Made by a program: the position numbers and the translations under genes. Under the pieces are notes generated by a model. It was given only the letters and a program-made list of their open reading frames with translations, was not told the origin of the DNA and ran no database searches. A DNA stretch of 53,134 bases from an uncultured beta proteobacterium (GTDB lineage: Bacteria > Pseudomonadota > Gammaproteobacteria > Burkholderiales > Burkholderiaceae_E), in assembly GCA_903934295.1 (NCBI GenBank), contig CAIZNI010000021.1, forward strand, positions 1 to 53,134, in the 5' to 3' direction. The number at the start of each line of letters is the position of its first letter. Position 1 is the stretch's first letter. Shown here piece by piece: positions 29,347 through 38,002 of this stretch.

Positions 29347-30123
29347 ATGAAGAAGCTGATCGCTGCCGCGACTTTTGCCACGCTGGCCGTTGCCGTTCCT
29401 TCCGTGGGCATGGCGCAGGAGAAGAAAGCCGCCTCGCCGCACACGTTCACCGGCAACCTGAACCTGGTGAGCGAGTATCGCTATCGCGGCATTGCCCAGA
29501 CCAACGCCAAGCCGGCGGTCCAGGGCGGCTTCGACTACTCCCATGCCAGCGGCGTCTACCTGGGTACCTGGGCGAGCAATGTCAGCTGGCTGTCGGATGC
29601 CGGCGCGGGCGCCGTCAGCAACAGCCTCGAGTGGGACATGTACGGCGGCTACAAGGGCGCCGTCGGTGACCTCGGCTACGACGTCGGCCTGCTGTACTAC
29701 TACTACCCGGGTTCCTATCCGGCCGGCTTCACCAGCCCGAACACGATGGAAGTCTATGGCGCGGCCACCTGGAAGATGTTCACCCTCAAGTACTCGCACG
29801 CGCTCACCAACCTGTTCGGCTTCACCGACAGCAAGGGCGCGGGCTACATCGATCTGAGCGCCAGCTACGAAGTCGGCGGCGGCTACACCCTGGTCGGCCA
29901 CTACGGTCACCAGTCGGTGCCCTCGACGGCCGGTCGCGCCAAGAGCGACTGCTCGTATTCCGACTGGAAGGTCGGCGTGACCACCGAGGTTGCCGGCATG
30001 ACGGTGGGTCTGTCCTACATCGACACCGACGCGAAGGGCAACGGCGGCCAGTGCTACCGCAATGCCTTCAATCGCGATCTGGGCAAGGGCAATGTGGTCC
30101 TGTCGGTCGGCAAGACCTTCTAG
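29347..30123 (+). CDS. TorF-family (TIGR02001) putative outer-membrane porin
   Basis: 258 residues from ATG 29347. A Sec signal peptide (KKLIAAATFATLAVAVPSVGMA) leads to a mature protein rich in aromatic and Gly beta strands, starting HTFTGNLNLVSEYRYRGIAQTNAKPAVQGGF, the signature of this family, and ending in VLSVGKTF with a terminal Phe as in outer-membrane barrels. First gene behind the NtrC/sigma-54 control region, so likely made under nitrogen limitation, possibly to let small nitrogen sources through the outer membrane. Confidence 0.85.
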   Translation: MKKLIAAATFATLAVAVPSVGMAQEKKAASPHTFTGNLNLVSEYRYRGIAQTNAKPAVQGGFDYSHASGVYLGTWASNVSWLSDAGAGAVSNSLEWDMYGGYKGAVGDLGYDVGLLYYYYPGSYPAGFTSPNTMEVYGAATWKMFTLKYSHALTNLFGFTDSKGAGYIDLSASYEVGGGYTLVGHYGHQSVPSTAGRAKSDCSYSDWKVGVTTEVAGMTVGLSYIDTDAKGNGGQCYRNAFNRDLGKGNVVLSVGKTF

Positions 30124-30136
30124 AACCCGTCAGTAA

Positions 30137-30520
<384 letters not shown>

Positions 30521-30557
30521 CCCTGCCGTCCATCCAACGATTTCCGGAGAGATCATC

Positions 30558-32105
30558 ATGAAGAGTCTGATCAGGGCCATCGCGCTGGCGGTCGCCCTCG
30601 GCATCGCCCCCGCGGGCATCGCGCTGGCGCAGGACAAGCCGGCGGCGACCGCCGAGGCGCCCAAGGCCGAGGACAAGAAGGACGCGGCACCCGCCGCCGC
30701 CCCGGCTGCGGCCACCGACGCCAAGCCTGACGAGAAGAAAGACGCCGCCCCGGCCGCCAAGGCCGAGGACAAGCCGGCCGAAGCCGCCAAACCCCCGGTC
30801 CCCGACAAGGGCGACACCGCCTGGATGACGGTGGCCACCGTGCTGGTGGTGCTGATGACGGTGCCGGGCCTCGCCCTGTTCTACGGCGGCCTGGTGCGCA
30901 GCAAGAACATGCTGTCGGTGCTGATGCAGGTCTTCGTGGTGTTCTCGCTGATCATCGTGCTGTGGGCCATCTACGGCTACACGCTGACCTTCGGAGGCCC
31001 GGGCAGTTTCTACGGCAGTTTCGACAAGTTATTCCTGAAGGGCATCGGGCTGGAATCGGTCGCCGCCACGTTCAGCAAGGGCGTCTACATACCCGAGCTG
31101 TCGTTCGTGGCCTTCCAGGCGACCTTCGCTGCCATCACCTGCGGCCTGATCGTCGGCGCCTTTGCCGAGCGGGTGAAGTTCTCGGCGGTGCTGCTGTTCT
31201 CGGTGCTGTGGTTCACCTTCTCGTACATCCCGCTGGCGCACATGGTCTGGTACTGGGACGGTCCCGACGCGTTCACCGCGGCTGACGTGGTCGACAAGGT
31301 CACCGCCAACGCCGGTCTGCTGTGGCAGTGGGGCGCGCTCGACTTCGCCGGCGGCACGGTCGTCCACATCAATGCCGGCGTCGCCGGTCTGGTGGGCGCC
31401 ATGGTGGTGGGCAAGCGGGTGGGCTACGGCAAGGAATCGATGGCGCCGCATTCGCTGACGATGACCATGATCGGCGCGTCGCTGCTGTGGGCCGGCTGGT
31501 TCGGCTTCAACGCCGGATCGAACCTCGAGTCCAACAGCGCAACCGCGCTGGCCGTGGTCAACACCATGGTCGCCACCGCCGCTGCCACGTTGTCGTGGGT
31601 GCTGGGCGAGTGGATGGGCAAGGGCAAGCCGTCGATGCTGGGCGCTGCCTCGGGTGCGGTGGCCGGTCTGGTCGCGGTTACCCCGGCCTGCGGTTTCGTC
31701 GGCCCGATGGGCGCACTGATCATCGGCCTGCTGGCCGGCGTGGTCTGCCTGTGGGGCGTCAACGGCCTCAAGCGGATGCTGGGCGCCGATGACTCGCTCG
31801 ATGTGTTCGGTGTGCACGGCGTGGGCGGCATCCTGGGTGCGATCCTGACCGGTGTGTTCGCCGCGCCCTCGCTGGGCGGCGTCGGCTTCCCCGACTGGGT
31901 CACGATGCAGCCGGCGGCCTATTCGATCAGCGGCCAGGTCTGGATCCAGATCAAGGCGGTGCTGGTCGCGGTGCTGTGGTCGGGCGTGGTCTCGTTCATC
32001 GCCTTCAAGATCGTCGACATGGTCGTCGGTCTGCGGGTGGCCGAGGACGAAGAGCGCGAAGGCCTGGACATCGCCTCGCACGGCGAGTCGGCCTACCACC
32101 ACTGA
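30558..32105 (+). CDS. amtB: Ammonium transporter AmtB
   Basis: 515 residues from ATG 30558, with a strong ribosome site (CGGAGAG). Signal peptide ending at ALAQ, then a Lys/Ala/Pro-rich periplasmic segment (about residues 26-85) holding EDKKDAAPAA and DEKKDAAPAA, then eleven membrane helices beginning AWMTVATVLVVLM. The twin pore His are in TVVHINAG and VFGVHGVGG. FAERVKFSAVLLF and GWFGFNAGSNLES are typical. Takes up ammonium across the inner membrane, gated by GlnK from the gene just upstream. The long extension is the only oddity. Confidence 0.95.
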   Translation: MKSLIRAIALAVALGIAPAGIALAQDKPAATAEAPKAEDKKDAAPAAAPAAATDAKPDEKKDAAPAAKAEDKPAEAAKPPVPDKGDTAWMTVATVLVVLMTVPGLALFYGGLVRSKNMLSVLMQVFVVFSLIIVLWAIYGYTLTFGGPGSFYGSFDKLFLKGIGLESVAATFSKGVYIPELSFVAFQATFAAITCGLIVGAFAERVKFSAVLLFSVLWFTFSYIPLAHMVWYWDGPDAFTAADVVDKVTANAGLLWQWGALDFAGGTVVHINAGVAGLVGAMVVGKRVGYGKESMAPHSLTMTMIGASLLWAGWFGFNAGSNLESNSATALAVVNTMVATAAATLSWVLGEWMGKGKPSMLGAASGAVAGLVAVTPACGFVGPMGALIIGLLAGVVCLWGVNGLKRMLGADDSLDVFGVHGVGGILGAILTGVFAAPSLGGVGFPDWVTMQPAAYSISGQVWIQIKAVLVAVLWSGVVSFIAFKIVDMVVGLRVAEDEEREGLDIASHGESAYHH

Positions 32106-32411
32106 CAGTCTCCTTGGGTGGCCCTTCGGGGCCGTCGACCGGGCCGCCGACCTTGTGCGGCGGTCCGGCGGGCAGGCGCCTCCAAGGGCCTGCCCGTTTT
32201 TTTTGGGGTGTGCGGGCCTTGAGCCCGATCGAGCCGGCACCTGATCGACCCCCAGTCCGTCGACCACCGCGCGCCGCTCGTCATGGAGCGCGTCCAGCGC
32301 CGCCCGTCGTTGTTGGCTACAATCAAAGGCTGCCCACCAGCGCGCAGGGCGCCCCGATGCGGTCGCCTGTCCGGTGGGGTCTTCGCTTCGTTTTACCTCG
32401 GCCCGCCTTCG
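32106..32411. other. Intergenic region between amtB and gshA
   Basis: Holds the amtB terminator (32169-32204) and the probable gshA promoter: a -10-like TACAAT at 32318-32323, about 88 bases before the gshA ATG, with no clear -35. The bases between are GC-rich and show no gene. Confidence 0.5.
32169..32204 (+). terminator. Rho-independent terminator after amtB
   Basis: CGGGCAGGC, a 10-base loop, then GCCTGCCCG, directly followed by eight T residues. Closes the porin-glnK-amtB operon. The best terminator in the window. Confidence 0.85.
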
Positions 32412-33716
32412 ATGGTTCCGCACCTGCTCACTGCCCTCAAGGGGCCCCTGCTCGACCTTGAACGGCGCTTTCTGGAGGCCACGCCCCAGATCGAGCGCTG
32501 GCTGCGCCTGGAATGGCAGGAGCACACCCCGCCCTTCTACTGCTCGGTCGACATCCGCAACGCCGGCTTCAAGCTGGCGCCGGTCGACACCGATCTCTTT
32601 CCGGGGGATTTCGACAATCTGTCGGATTCGACCCTGCCGCTGGCCGTCCAGGCGGCGATGGCGGCCATCGAGAAATACTGCCCCGACGCGCGCAACCTGC
32701 TGCTCATTCCCGAGAGCCGGCCGCGCGGGCCGCGCTATTTCGTCAATGTCCAGCGCCTGGCGGCGATTCTTCGCCAGACCGGTCTGAATGTGCGTTTCGG
32801 GTCGCTCGATCCGGACCTGACCGCGCCCCGCCCGGTGGTGCTGCCCGACGGCGCCTCGCTGCTGCTCGAGCCGCTGCGCCGTCATGGTCGGCGTGTCGGG
32901 CTGGTCGATTTCGACCCCTGCTCGGTGCTGCTGAACACCGACCTGTCGGCGGGCCAGCCCGCGGTGCTGACCGACCTGACCGAACAGGTGCTGCTGCCCC
33001 CGCTGCACGCCGGCTGGGCGGTGCGGCGCCGCTCCCAGCATCTGGCCTCCTACAAGGAGGTCGCCAAGCGCTTCTCCAAGATGCTCGACATCGATCCCTG
33101 GCTGATCGATCCGCTGTTCATCGCCTGCGCCGCGCCCGATTGGCACAGCCGCGACGGCGAGGACAGCCTGGCGACCAGCGTCGACCAGCTGCTGCGCCAG
33201 ATGCGCTCGCGCTACCGGGAATACGGCGTCCAGGCGACGCCGTTCGTGGTGCTCAAGGCCGACCGGGGCACCGGCGGCCTGGATTCGCTGGCGGTGCGCG
33301 ATGCGGCCGAGCTGCGCGGCCTGCTGCGCCGCGGACGCGCGCCGGTGCCGCTGAACCGCCAGGAGCCGCTGGGCCACGAGCTGGTGCTCCAGGAGGGGGT
33401 GCCCTCGGTCGAGACGGTGGACCAGGGCGTGGCCGACCCGGTGGTCTACCTGATCGACCGCTATGTGGTGGGCGGCTTCTATCGGGTGCACAGCGGTGTG
33501 CGGGGCGCGCCGGGGACCGACCCGACCCCAGGCGCGCCCGGCACCCAGTTCCTGCCGCTGCCCTTCGCCACCAGCTGCAACCTGCCCGATCGCACCGCCG
33601 ATCCCGACATGGCGCAGAATCGCTTCTATGCCTATGGGGTGGTGGCGCGGCTCGCGATGCTGGCTGCCTCGCTCGAACTCGAGCGCACCGACCCCGACCA
33701 GTCGCTGTACGGCTGA
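32412..33716 (+). CDS. gshA: Glutamate-cysteine ligase, proteobacterial GshA type
   Basis: 434 residues from ATG 32412. First enzyme of glutathione synthesis, joining glutamate and cysteine with ATP. It belongs to the shorter family described from Acidithiobacillus and common in Betaproteobacteria, not the E. coli form. Family features include CSVDIRNAGFKLAPVDTDLF, LIPESRPRGPRYFVNVQRLA and LASYKEVAKRF. Soluble. A frame extending upstream to 32283 is rejected because it lacks family similarity. Followed 83 bases later by gshB. Confidence 0.9.
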   Translation: MVPHLLTALKGPLLDLERRFLEATPQIERWLRLEWQEHTPPFYCSVDIRNAGFKLAPVDTDLFPGDFDNLSDSTLPLAVQAAMAAIEKYCPDARNLLLIPESRPRGPRYFVNVQRLAAILRQTGLNVRFGSLDPDLTAPRPVVLPDGASLLLEPLRRHGRRVGLVDFDPCSVLLNTDLSAGQPAVLTDLTEQVLLPPLHAGWAVRRRSQHLASYKEVAKRFSKMLDIDPWLIDPLFIACAAPDWHSRDGEDSLATSVDQLLRQMRSRYREYGVQATPFVVLKADRGTGGLDSLAVRDAAELRGLLRRGRAPVPLNRQEPLGHELVLQEGVPSVETVDQGVADPVVYLIDRYVVGGFYRVHSGVRGAPGTDPTPGAPGTQFLPLPFATSCNLPDRTADPDMAQNRFYAYGVVARLAMLAASLELERTDPDQSLYG

Positions 33717-33799
33717 CGGCCGCACAGCCCGCTTTTTTTCACCAGGACGGCCGCGGGCAGCTTGCGCCACGCCCCGGCCCCCCACCCCGGAGATCGCCG

Positions 33800-34753
33800 A
33801 TGCGAATCGCCATCGTTCTCGACCCGCTCGAGCAGATCAAGACCTACAAGGACTCCACTTACGCGATGATGGTCGCGGCCCAGGCCCGCGGCCACGAGAT
33901 CCATGTCTGCGGCCAGGAGGAGATCTCGCTGGTTGGCGGTCAGGTGCTCGCGCGTGTGCGCCGCCTGCACCTGACCGACGTCACCGGCACCCAGGCCGAC
34001 TGGTACCGGCTCGACCCCGATCGCGAGGAAGCACTGGTCGCCTTCGATGCGGTGCTGATGCGCAAGGATCCGCCGTTCGACATGGAGTACGTCTACTCCA
34101 CCTACCTGCTCGAGCATGCGCAGCGCGCCGGCGCCCGGGTCTTCAACGACCCGCGCGCGGTGCGCGATCACAACGAGAAGCTGAGCATCGCGCAGTTCCC
34201 GGAATTCACCACGCCCACCATCGTCACCCGCGATCCGGTGCGCCTGCGCGCCTTCGCGCACGAGCACGGCGAGGCGGTCTTCAAGCTGCTCGATGGCATG
34301 GGCGGGGCGTCGATCTTTCGCGCCCGGGCCGACGACCCCAACCTGTCGGTCATCATCGAGACCCTGAACCTGTTTGGCGCGCGCACGGTGATGGCGCAAC
34401 GCTTCCTGCCGCAGATCGCCGAGGGCGACAAGCGCGTGCTGCTGATCGGCGGGCAGGTGGTGCCTTATTGCCTGGCGCGCATCCCCAAGCAGGGCGAGGC
34501 CCGCGGCAACCTCGCCGCCGGCGGCACCGGGGTGGCGCGCGAGCTGTCGGCCGGCGACCGGCGCATCGCCGAGGCGCTGGCGCCGCTGCTGGCGGCGCGC
34601 GGGCTGCTGCTGGTCGGGCTCGACGTGATCGGCGAGAGCCTGACCGAGGTCAATGTGACCAGCCCCACCTGCTTCCAGGAAATCACCCAGCAGACCGGGT
34701 TCGACGTCGCCGGGCTGTTCATCGACGCCCTCGAGCGGGCCGTTGGCGGCTGA
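33800..34753 (+). CDS. gshB: Glutathione synthetase
   Basis: 317 residues. Adds glycine to gamma-glutamylcysteine. ATP-grasp features: MRIAIVLDPLEQIKTYKDST at the start, VFNDPRAVRDHNEKL, the glycine-rich FKLLDGMGGASIFR, and metal ligands near IGESLTEVNVTSPTCF. Matches the prokaryotic GshB family in length and motifs. Cooperates with GshA just upstream. The following EIIA gene starts 30 bases later and may be read through. Confidence 0.95.
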   Translation: MRIAIVLDPLEQIKTYKDSTYAMMVAAQARGHEIHVCGQEEISLVGGQVLARVRRLHLTDVTGTQADWYRLDPDREEALVAFDAVLMRKDPPFDMEYVYSTYLLEHAQRAGARVFNDPRAVRDHNEKLSIAQFPEFTTPTIVTRDPVRLRAFAHEHGEAVFKLLDGMGGASIFRARADDPNLSVIIETLNLFGARTVMAQRFLPQIAEGDKRVLLIGGQVVPYCLARIPKQGEARGNLAAGGTGVARELSAGDRRIAEALAPLLAARGLLLVGLDVIGESLTEVNVTSPTCFQEITQQTGFDVAGLFIDALERAVGG

Positions 34754-34768
34754 GCGCGCCGCCCGCTC

Positions 34769-34774
34769 TATCAT
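34769..34774 (+). promoter_or_regulatory. -10-like TATCAT before the EIIA gene
   Basis: TATCAT ends 9 bases before ATG 34784 with no clear ribosome site between, so the EIIA gene may have its own very short-leadered transcript in addition to read-through from gshB. Confidence 0.35.
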
Positions 34775-34783
34775 CTGCGGATC

Positions 34784-35215
34784 ATGATCGGAATCCTGGT
34801 CGTTTCCCACGAGCCCCTGGGCACCGCGCTGCTCAACTGCACCCGTCACATCTATGGCCGGCTGCCGGTGCAGCTGGCCGCGCTCGACGTCATTCCCGAT
34901 GAGGATCCGGCCGGCGCGGTCCGGGCGGCCGGCGAACTGATGTCGCGCATCAATGACGGCAGCGGCGCGCTGGTGCTCACCGATGTGTTCGGCGCCACGC
35001 CCTCGCGCATCGCGATGGGGCTGGCCGAGCCGCAGCGCGTGGTGGTGATCGCCGGCGTCAACCTGCCGATGCTGCTCAAGGCGCTGGGCAACCGGCGCTG
35101 CCCGCTCGACGATCTGGCGGCCATGCTGATCGACAGCGCCAAGAATGCCATCGTCGAAGTTCACGCGCCTGAGGGCGCCGCCCCGGCTTCCGGAGTCTCC
35201 GATGCAGCGCGTTGA
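34784..35215 (+). CDS. PTS EIIA component, mannose family
   Basis: 143 residues. MIGILVVSHEPLGTALL carries the phosphorylated His9, and LTDVFGATPSRIAMGL is the conserved second motif of the Man-type EIIA domain. There is no EIIB, EIIC or EIID here, so this is an incomplete PTS. In Ralstonia/Cupriavidus the equivalent ptsM-ptsH-ptsI set is regulatory and affects carbon-reserve metabolism. The HPr gene overlaps its last 14 bases. Confidence 0.92.
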   Translation: MIGILVVSHEPLGTALLNCTRHIYGRLPVQLAALDVIPDEDPAGAVRAAGELMSRINDGSGALVLTDVFGATPSRIAMGLAEPQRVVVIAGVNLPMLLKALGNRRCPLDDLAAMLIDSAKNAIVEVHAPEGAAPASGVSDAAR

Positions 35216-35471
35216 AGCCGTCATCGTCAACAAGCTCGGCCTGCACGCGCGGCCCTCGGCCAAGATCACCCAGCTGGCCACCCGCTTCGAGTCGGAAGTC
35301 TGGATGGCCAAGGGGGCGCGCCGCATCAACGCCAAGAGCATCATGGGCGTGATGATGCTGGCCGCCGGCAAGGGCAGCGTGCTGGTCATCGAGGCCAGCG
35401 GACCCGACGAGAACGAGGCGGTGGCCGCACTGGCCGCGCTGGTCGCCGGCGGTTTCGGCGAGGAGATCTGA
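35202..35471 (+). CDS. ptsH: HPr phosphocarrier protein
   Basis: 89 residues from ATG 35202 (ribosome site GGAG). Phosphorylation His15 lies in NKLGLHARPSAK and the regulatory Ser46 in NAKSIMGVMML, the site used by HPr kinase in many Proteobacteria. Carries phosphate from EI to EIIA. Overlaps the EIIA gene in another frame, and its stop abuts the EI start. Confidence 0.96.
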   Translation: MQRVEAVIVNKLGLHARPSAKITQLATRFESEVWMAKGARRINAKSIMGVMMLAAGKGSVLVIEASGPDENEAVAALAALVAGGFGEEI

Positions 35472-37211
35472 GTGTTCAGCATCGGCGGCACCGGTCTGGG
35501 CGGGGGCATCGTGATTGGCCGTGCCCGCGTGCTCGAATCGCGCCGCTTCGATGTCGCCCGCTATCACGTGGCCGATGACCTGCGGATCGCCGAACAGGAG
35601 CGGCTGCGACGCGCGCTCCACGAGGTCAAGGCCGACATCGCGGCGCTGGCCGGCGATCTGCCCGACGATGCGCCGGCCGAGGCGGGCGCGCTGCTGGAAG
35701 TGCATTCGATGATCCTCGACGATCCGGCGCTGGCCAGCGCGGCGCTCGAGCACATCGGCGCCCACGGCTGGAACGCGGAATGGGCGGTGTCCTCGCAGGC
35801 CGATCATCTGGCGCACCAGTTCGCCGAATTCGACGACCCCTACCTGCGCGAGCGCGGGCGCGACGTTCAGCAGGTCACCGACCGGGTGCTCAAGGCGCTG
35901 GCCGGGCGGCGCGAGCAGCACTGGGCCGGCGAGCCGGCGATCTATGTCGCCGCCGACATCGCACCGAGCGACATGCTCTCGCTCAAGAACGCGCTGGGCT
36001 TCGCGATCGACCTGGGCGGCACCACCTCGCACACCGCGATCCTGGCGCGCAGCATGAACGTGCCTTCGGTGGTGGGGCTGCACAGCGCCAGCGAACTGAT
36101 CAAGGACGACGAGTGGCTGATCCTCGACGGCCAGGCGGGCGTGGTGATCGTCGCCCCCGACGAGGCGCTGCTGACCGAATACCGCCATCGCCAGGCGACC
36201 GGGCTCTTGCAGCGCGAGAAGCTGCGCCGGCTGGTGCATGTGCCGGGCTTCACCCTCGACGGCGTGCCGGTGCAGCTGCAGGCCAACATCGAGCTGCCCG
36301 AAGAAGCGCAGCAGGCGCGCGAGGCGGGTGCCGACGGCATCGGGTTGTTCCGCTCCGAGTTCCTGTTCATGAACCGGCGCGGGCTGCCCGGCGAGGACGA
36401 GCAGTACGAGGCGTATCGGGCGGCGGTGCTGGCGATGCGCGGCAAGCCGGTCACCATCCGCACCCTCGATGTGGGCGCCGACAAGGCGCTCGACGATTCG
36501 GCGGCGGTCTCGCCGAACCCGGCGCTGGGCCAGCGCGCGATCCGTTTCTGCCTGGCCGAGCCCGAGATGTTCCTGGTCCAGTTGCGCGCGATCCTGCGGG
36601 CCTCGGCCCACGGGCCGGTGCGCATCCTGATCCCGATGCTGGCGCACCACCACGAGATCGAGCAGTCGCTGCGACTGATCGCGCAGGCCCGCGAGCAGCT
36701 GCTCGACCAGGGCCGCGAGACGCCCGGCCCGGTGCCGGTGGGCGGCATGATCGAGGTGCCGGCGGCGGCGCTGTCGGTGAACCTGTTCCTGCGGCGCCTG
36801 GATTTTCTGTCGATCGGCACCAACGACCTGATCCAGTACACGCTGGCGATCGATCGCGCCGACCACACGGTGGCGTCGCTGTACGACCCGTTTCATCCGG
36901 CGGTGCTCAAGCTGATCTCGATGACGATCCGCGCGGCGCGCCGTGCCGGCAAGCCGGTGGCGGTGTGCGGCGAACTGGCGGGCGAGGTGGCGGCGACGCG
37001 GCTGCTGCTGGGCATGGGCCTGCAGCAGTTCTCGATGCACGCCGCCAGCCTGCTGCCGGTCAAGCAGGAGGTGCTGCTCTCGGACATGACGCAGCTCGGT
37101 CCGCGGGTCGCCCGCCTGCTGCAGGCCGATGAGCCGGCGCGCGTGCACGCGGCGATCCGCCGGCTGCAGCGCCCGGTCACCGCGGCGCTGGACGACGGCG
37201 GCCCGGTCTAG
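35472..37211 (+). CDS. ptsI: PTS enzyme I
   Basis: 579 residues starting at GTG immediately after the HPr stop. Autophosphorylating phosphoenolpyruvate-protein phosphotransferase: active His187 in GGTTSHTAILAR, the PEP-binding barrel with GLFRSEFLFMNR, DRADHTVASLYDPF and the Cys of VCGELAGE. Full-length compared with E. coli EI (575). Completes the three-part phosphorelay. Its stop TAG overlaps the stop of the convergent pseudouridine synthase gene (CTAG). Confidence 0.96.
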   Translation: MFSIGGTGLGGGIVIGRARVLESRRFDVARYHVADDLRIAEQERLRRALHEVKADIAALAGDLPDDAPAEAGALLEVHSMILDDPALASAALEHIGAHGWNAEWAVSSQADHLAHQFAEFDDPYLRERGRDVQQVTDRVLKALAGRREQHWAGEPAIYVAADIAPSDMLSLKNALGFAIDLGGTTSHTAILARSMNVPSVVGLHSASELIKDDEWLILDGQAGVVIVAPDEALLTEYRHRQATGLLQREKLRRLVHVPGFTLDGVPVQLQANIELPEEAQQAREAGADGIGLFRSEFLFMNRRGLPGEDEQYEAYRAAVLAMRGKPVTIRTLDVGADKALDDSAAVSPNPALGQRAIRFCLAEPEMFLVQLRAILRASAHGPVRILIPMLAHHHEIEQSLRLIAQAREQLLDQGRETPGPVPVGGMIEVPAAALSVNLFLRRLDFLSIGTNDLIQYTLAIDRADHTVASLYDPFHPAVLKLISMTIRAARRAGKPVAVCGELAGEVAATRLLLGMGLQQFSMHAASLLPVKQEVLLSDMTQLGPRVARLLQADEPARVHAAIRRLQRPVTAALDDGGPV

Positions 37212-37993
37212 AAGCGTTCGGTGGGCAGCAGGTAGCGCCACTTCCCCAGGGGCAGGCCCGCCAGGGGCAGGCGGCCGATCCGGGTGCGGGTCATGCCGGT
37301 CACCGTCAGCGCGGCCTGCGCGCAGATTCGCAGGACCAGCCCCGGGTGGTGTCCCTTGATCGCGAAGCGCAGGCGGCTGCTCGCGCCCGACTGGTTGCTC
37401 AGGCTGACCTTGGCGGACGCCAGCACCCGGCCGCCGATCACCGGCGCCCGGTTCAGCCGCACCAGCGCCTCGGCGCTCACCTCGCCCGCCACATCGACCA
37501 TCACTTCCTGCTCGATCATGCCGGCCTCGTCGAGCAGCTTGCGCTGCACCCGCGGATCCTGGCTGAAGACCAGCAGCCCGGCGGCGTCGGCCTCCAGGGG
37601 CGTGACGCCGACCTGGTTCACGAAGTGGCGCGCGAGCGTGCGCTCGCCGCTGGCGTCGGCGGTGAAGCGGTTGGCCGGCACGAGGAGCTGGCGCGCCGCC
37701 CGCTCGCCTTCGAGCGCATTGAATCCGGCCGGCTTGTGCAGCAGCAGCGTCACCGCCACCACCGGCGCGAGCCGGGCATTGGCCGCCAGCTCGACCCGCT
37801 GCCCGGCGACCCGGAACTGTGGGGTATCGATGACGACCCCGTCGACGCTCACGAAGCCGTTCTCGATGTACTGCTCGGCCTGGCTGCGCGAGCAGCCCAG
37901 CTGGCGGGCCAGCCGCTTGGCGAGCCGCTCGCCGGCCGGGTCGGTGGGGTGGGTGGGGTCGGTGGTGTCTGCGGCGTCTTGGGGATCGGTCAT
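37208..37993 (-). CDS. RsuA/RluF-type pseudouridine synthase homologue with altered catalytic site
   Basis: 261 residues: a disordered Asp/Thr/Pro N-terminus (1-20), an S4 RNA-binding domain (LAKRLARQLGCSRSQAEQYI), then the synthase fold with LLLHKPAGFNALEG. Active members have GRLDxxTxGL with a catalytic Asp. Here the aligned stretch is TPLEADAAGL, so the Asp position is Glu134, although Asp136 is two residues on. The FSQD and IEQEVMVDV segments keep the fold. It may be a slow or altered enzyme, or an RNA-binding protein without catalysis. Recollection suggests related Burkholderiales proteins share the Glu, which needs checking. Confidence 0.85.
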   Translation of the reverse strand: MTDPQDAADTTDPTHPTDPAGERLAKRLARQLGCSRSQAEQYIENGFVSVDGVVIDTPQFRVAGQRVELAANARLAPVVAVTLLLHKPAGFNALEGERAARQLLVPANRFTADASGERTLARHFVNQVGVTPLEADAAGLLVFSQDPRVQRKLLDEAGMIEQEVMVDVAGEVSAEALVRLNRAPVIGGRVLASAKVSLSNQSGASSRLRFAIKGHHPGLVLRICAQAALTVTGMTRTRIGRLPLAGLPLGKWRYLLPTERF

Positions 37994-38002
37994 GGGGCCA
38001 TC

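Noticed and set aside
33715-33752. Terminator-like stretch with seven T residues after gshA
   Set aside because: The T-run lies between CGGCCG palindromes rather than after a stem, so it is not a normal rho-independent terminator.
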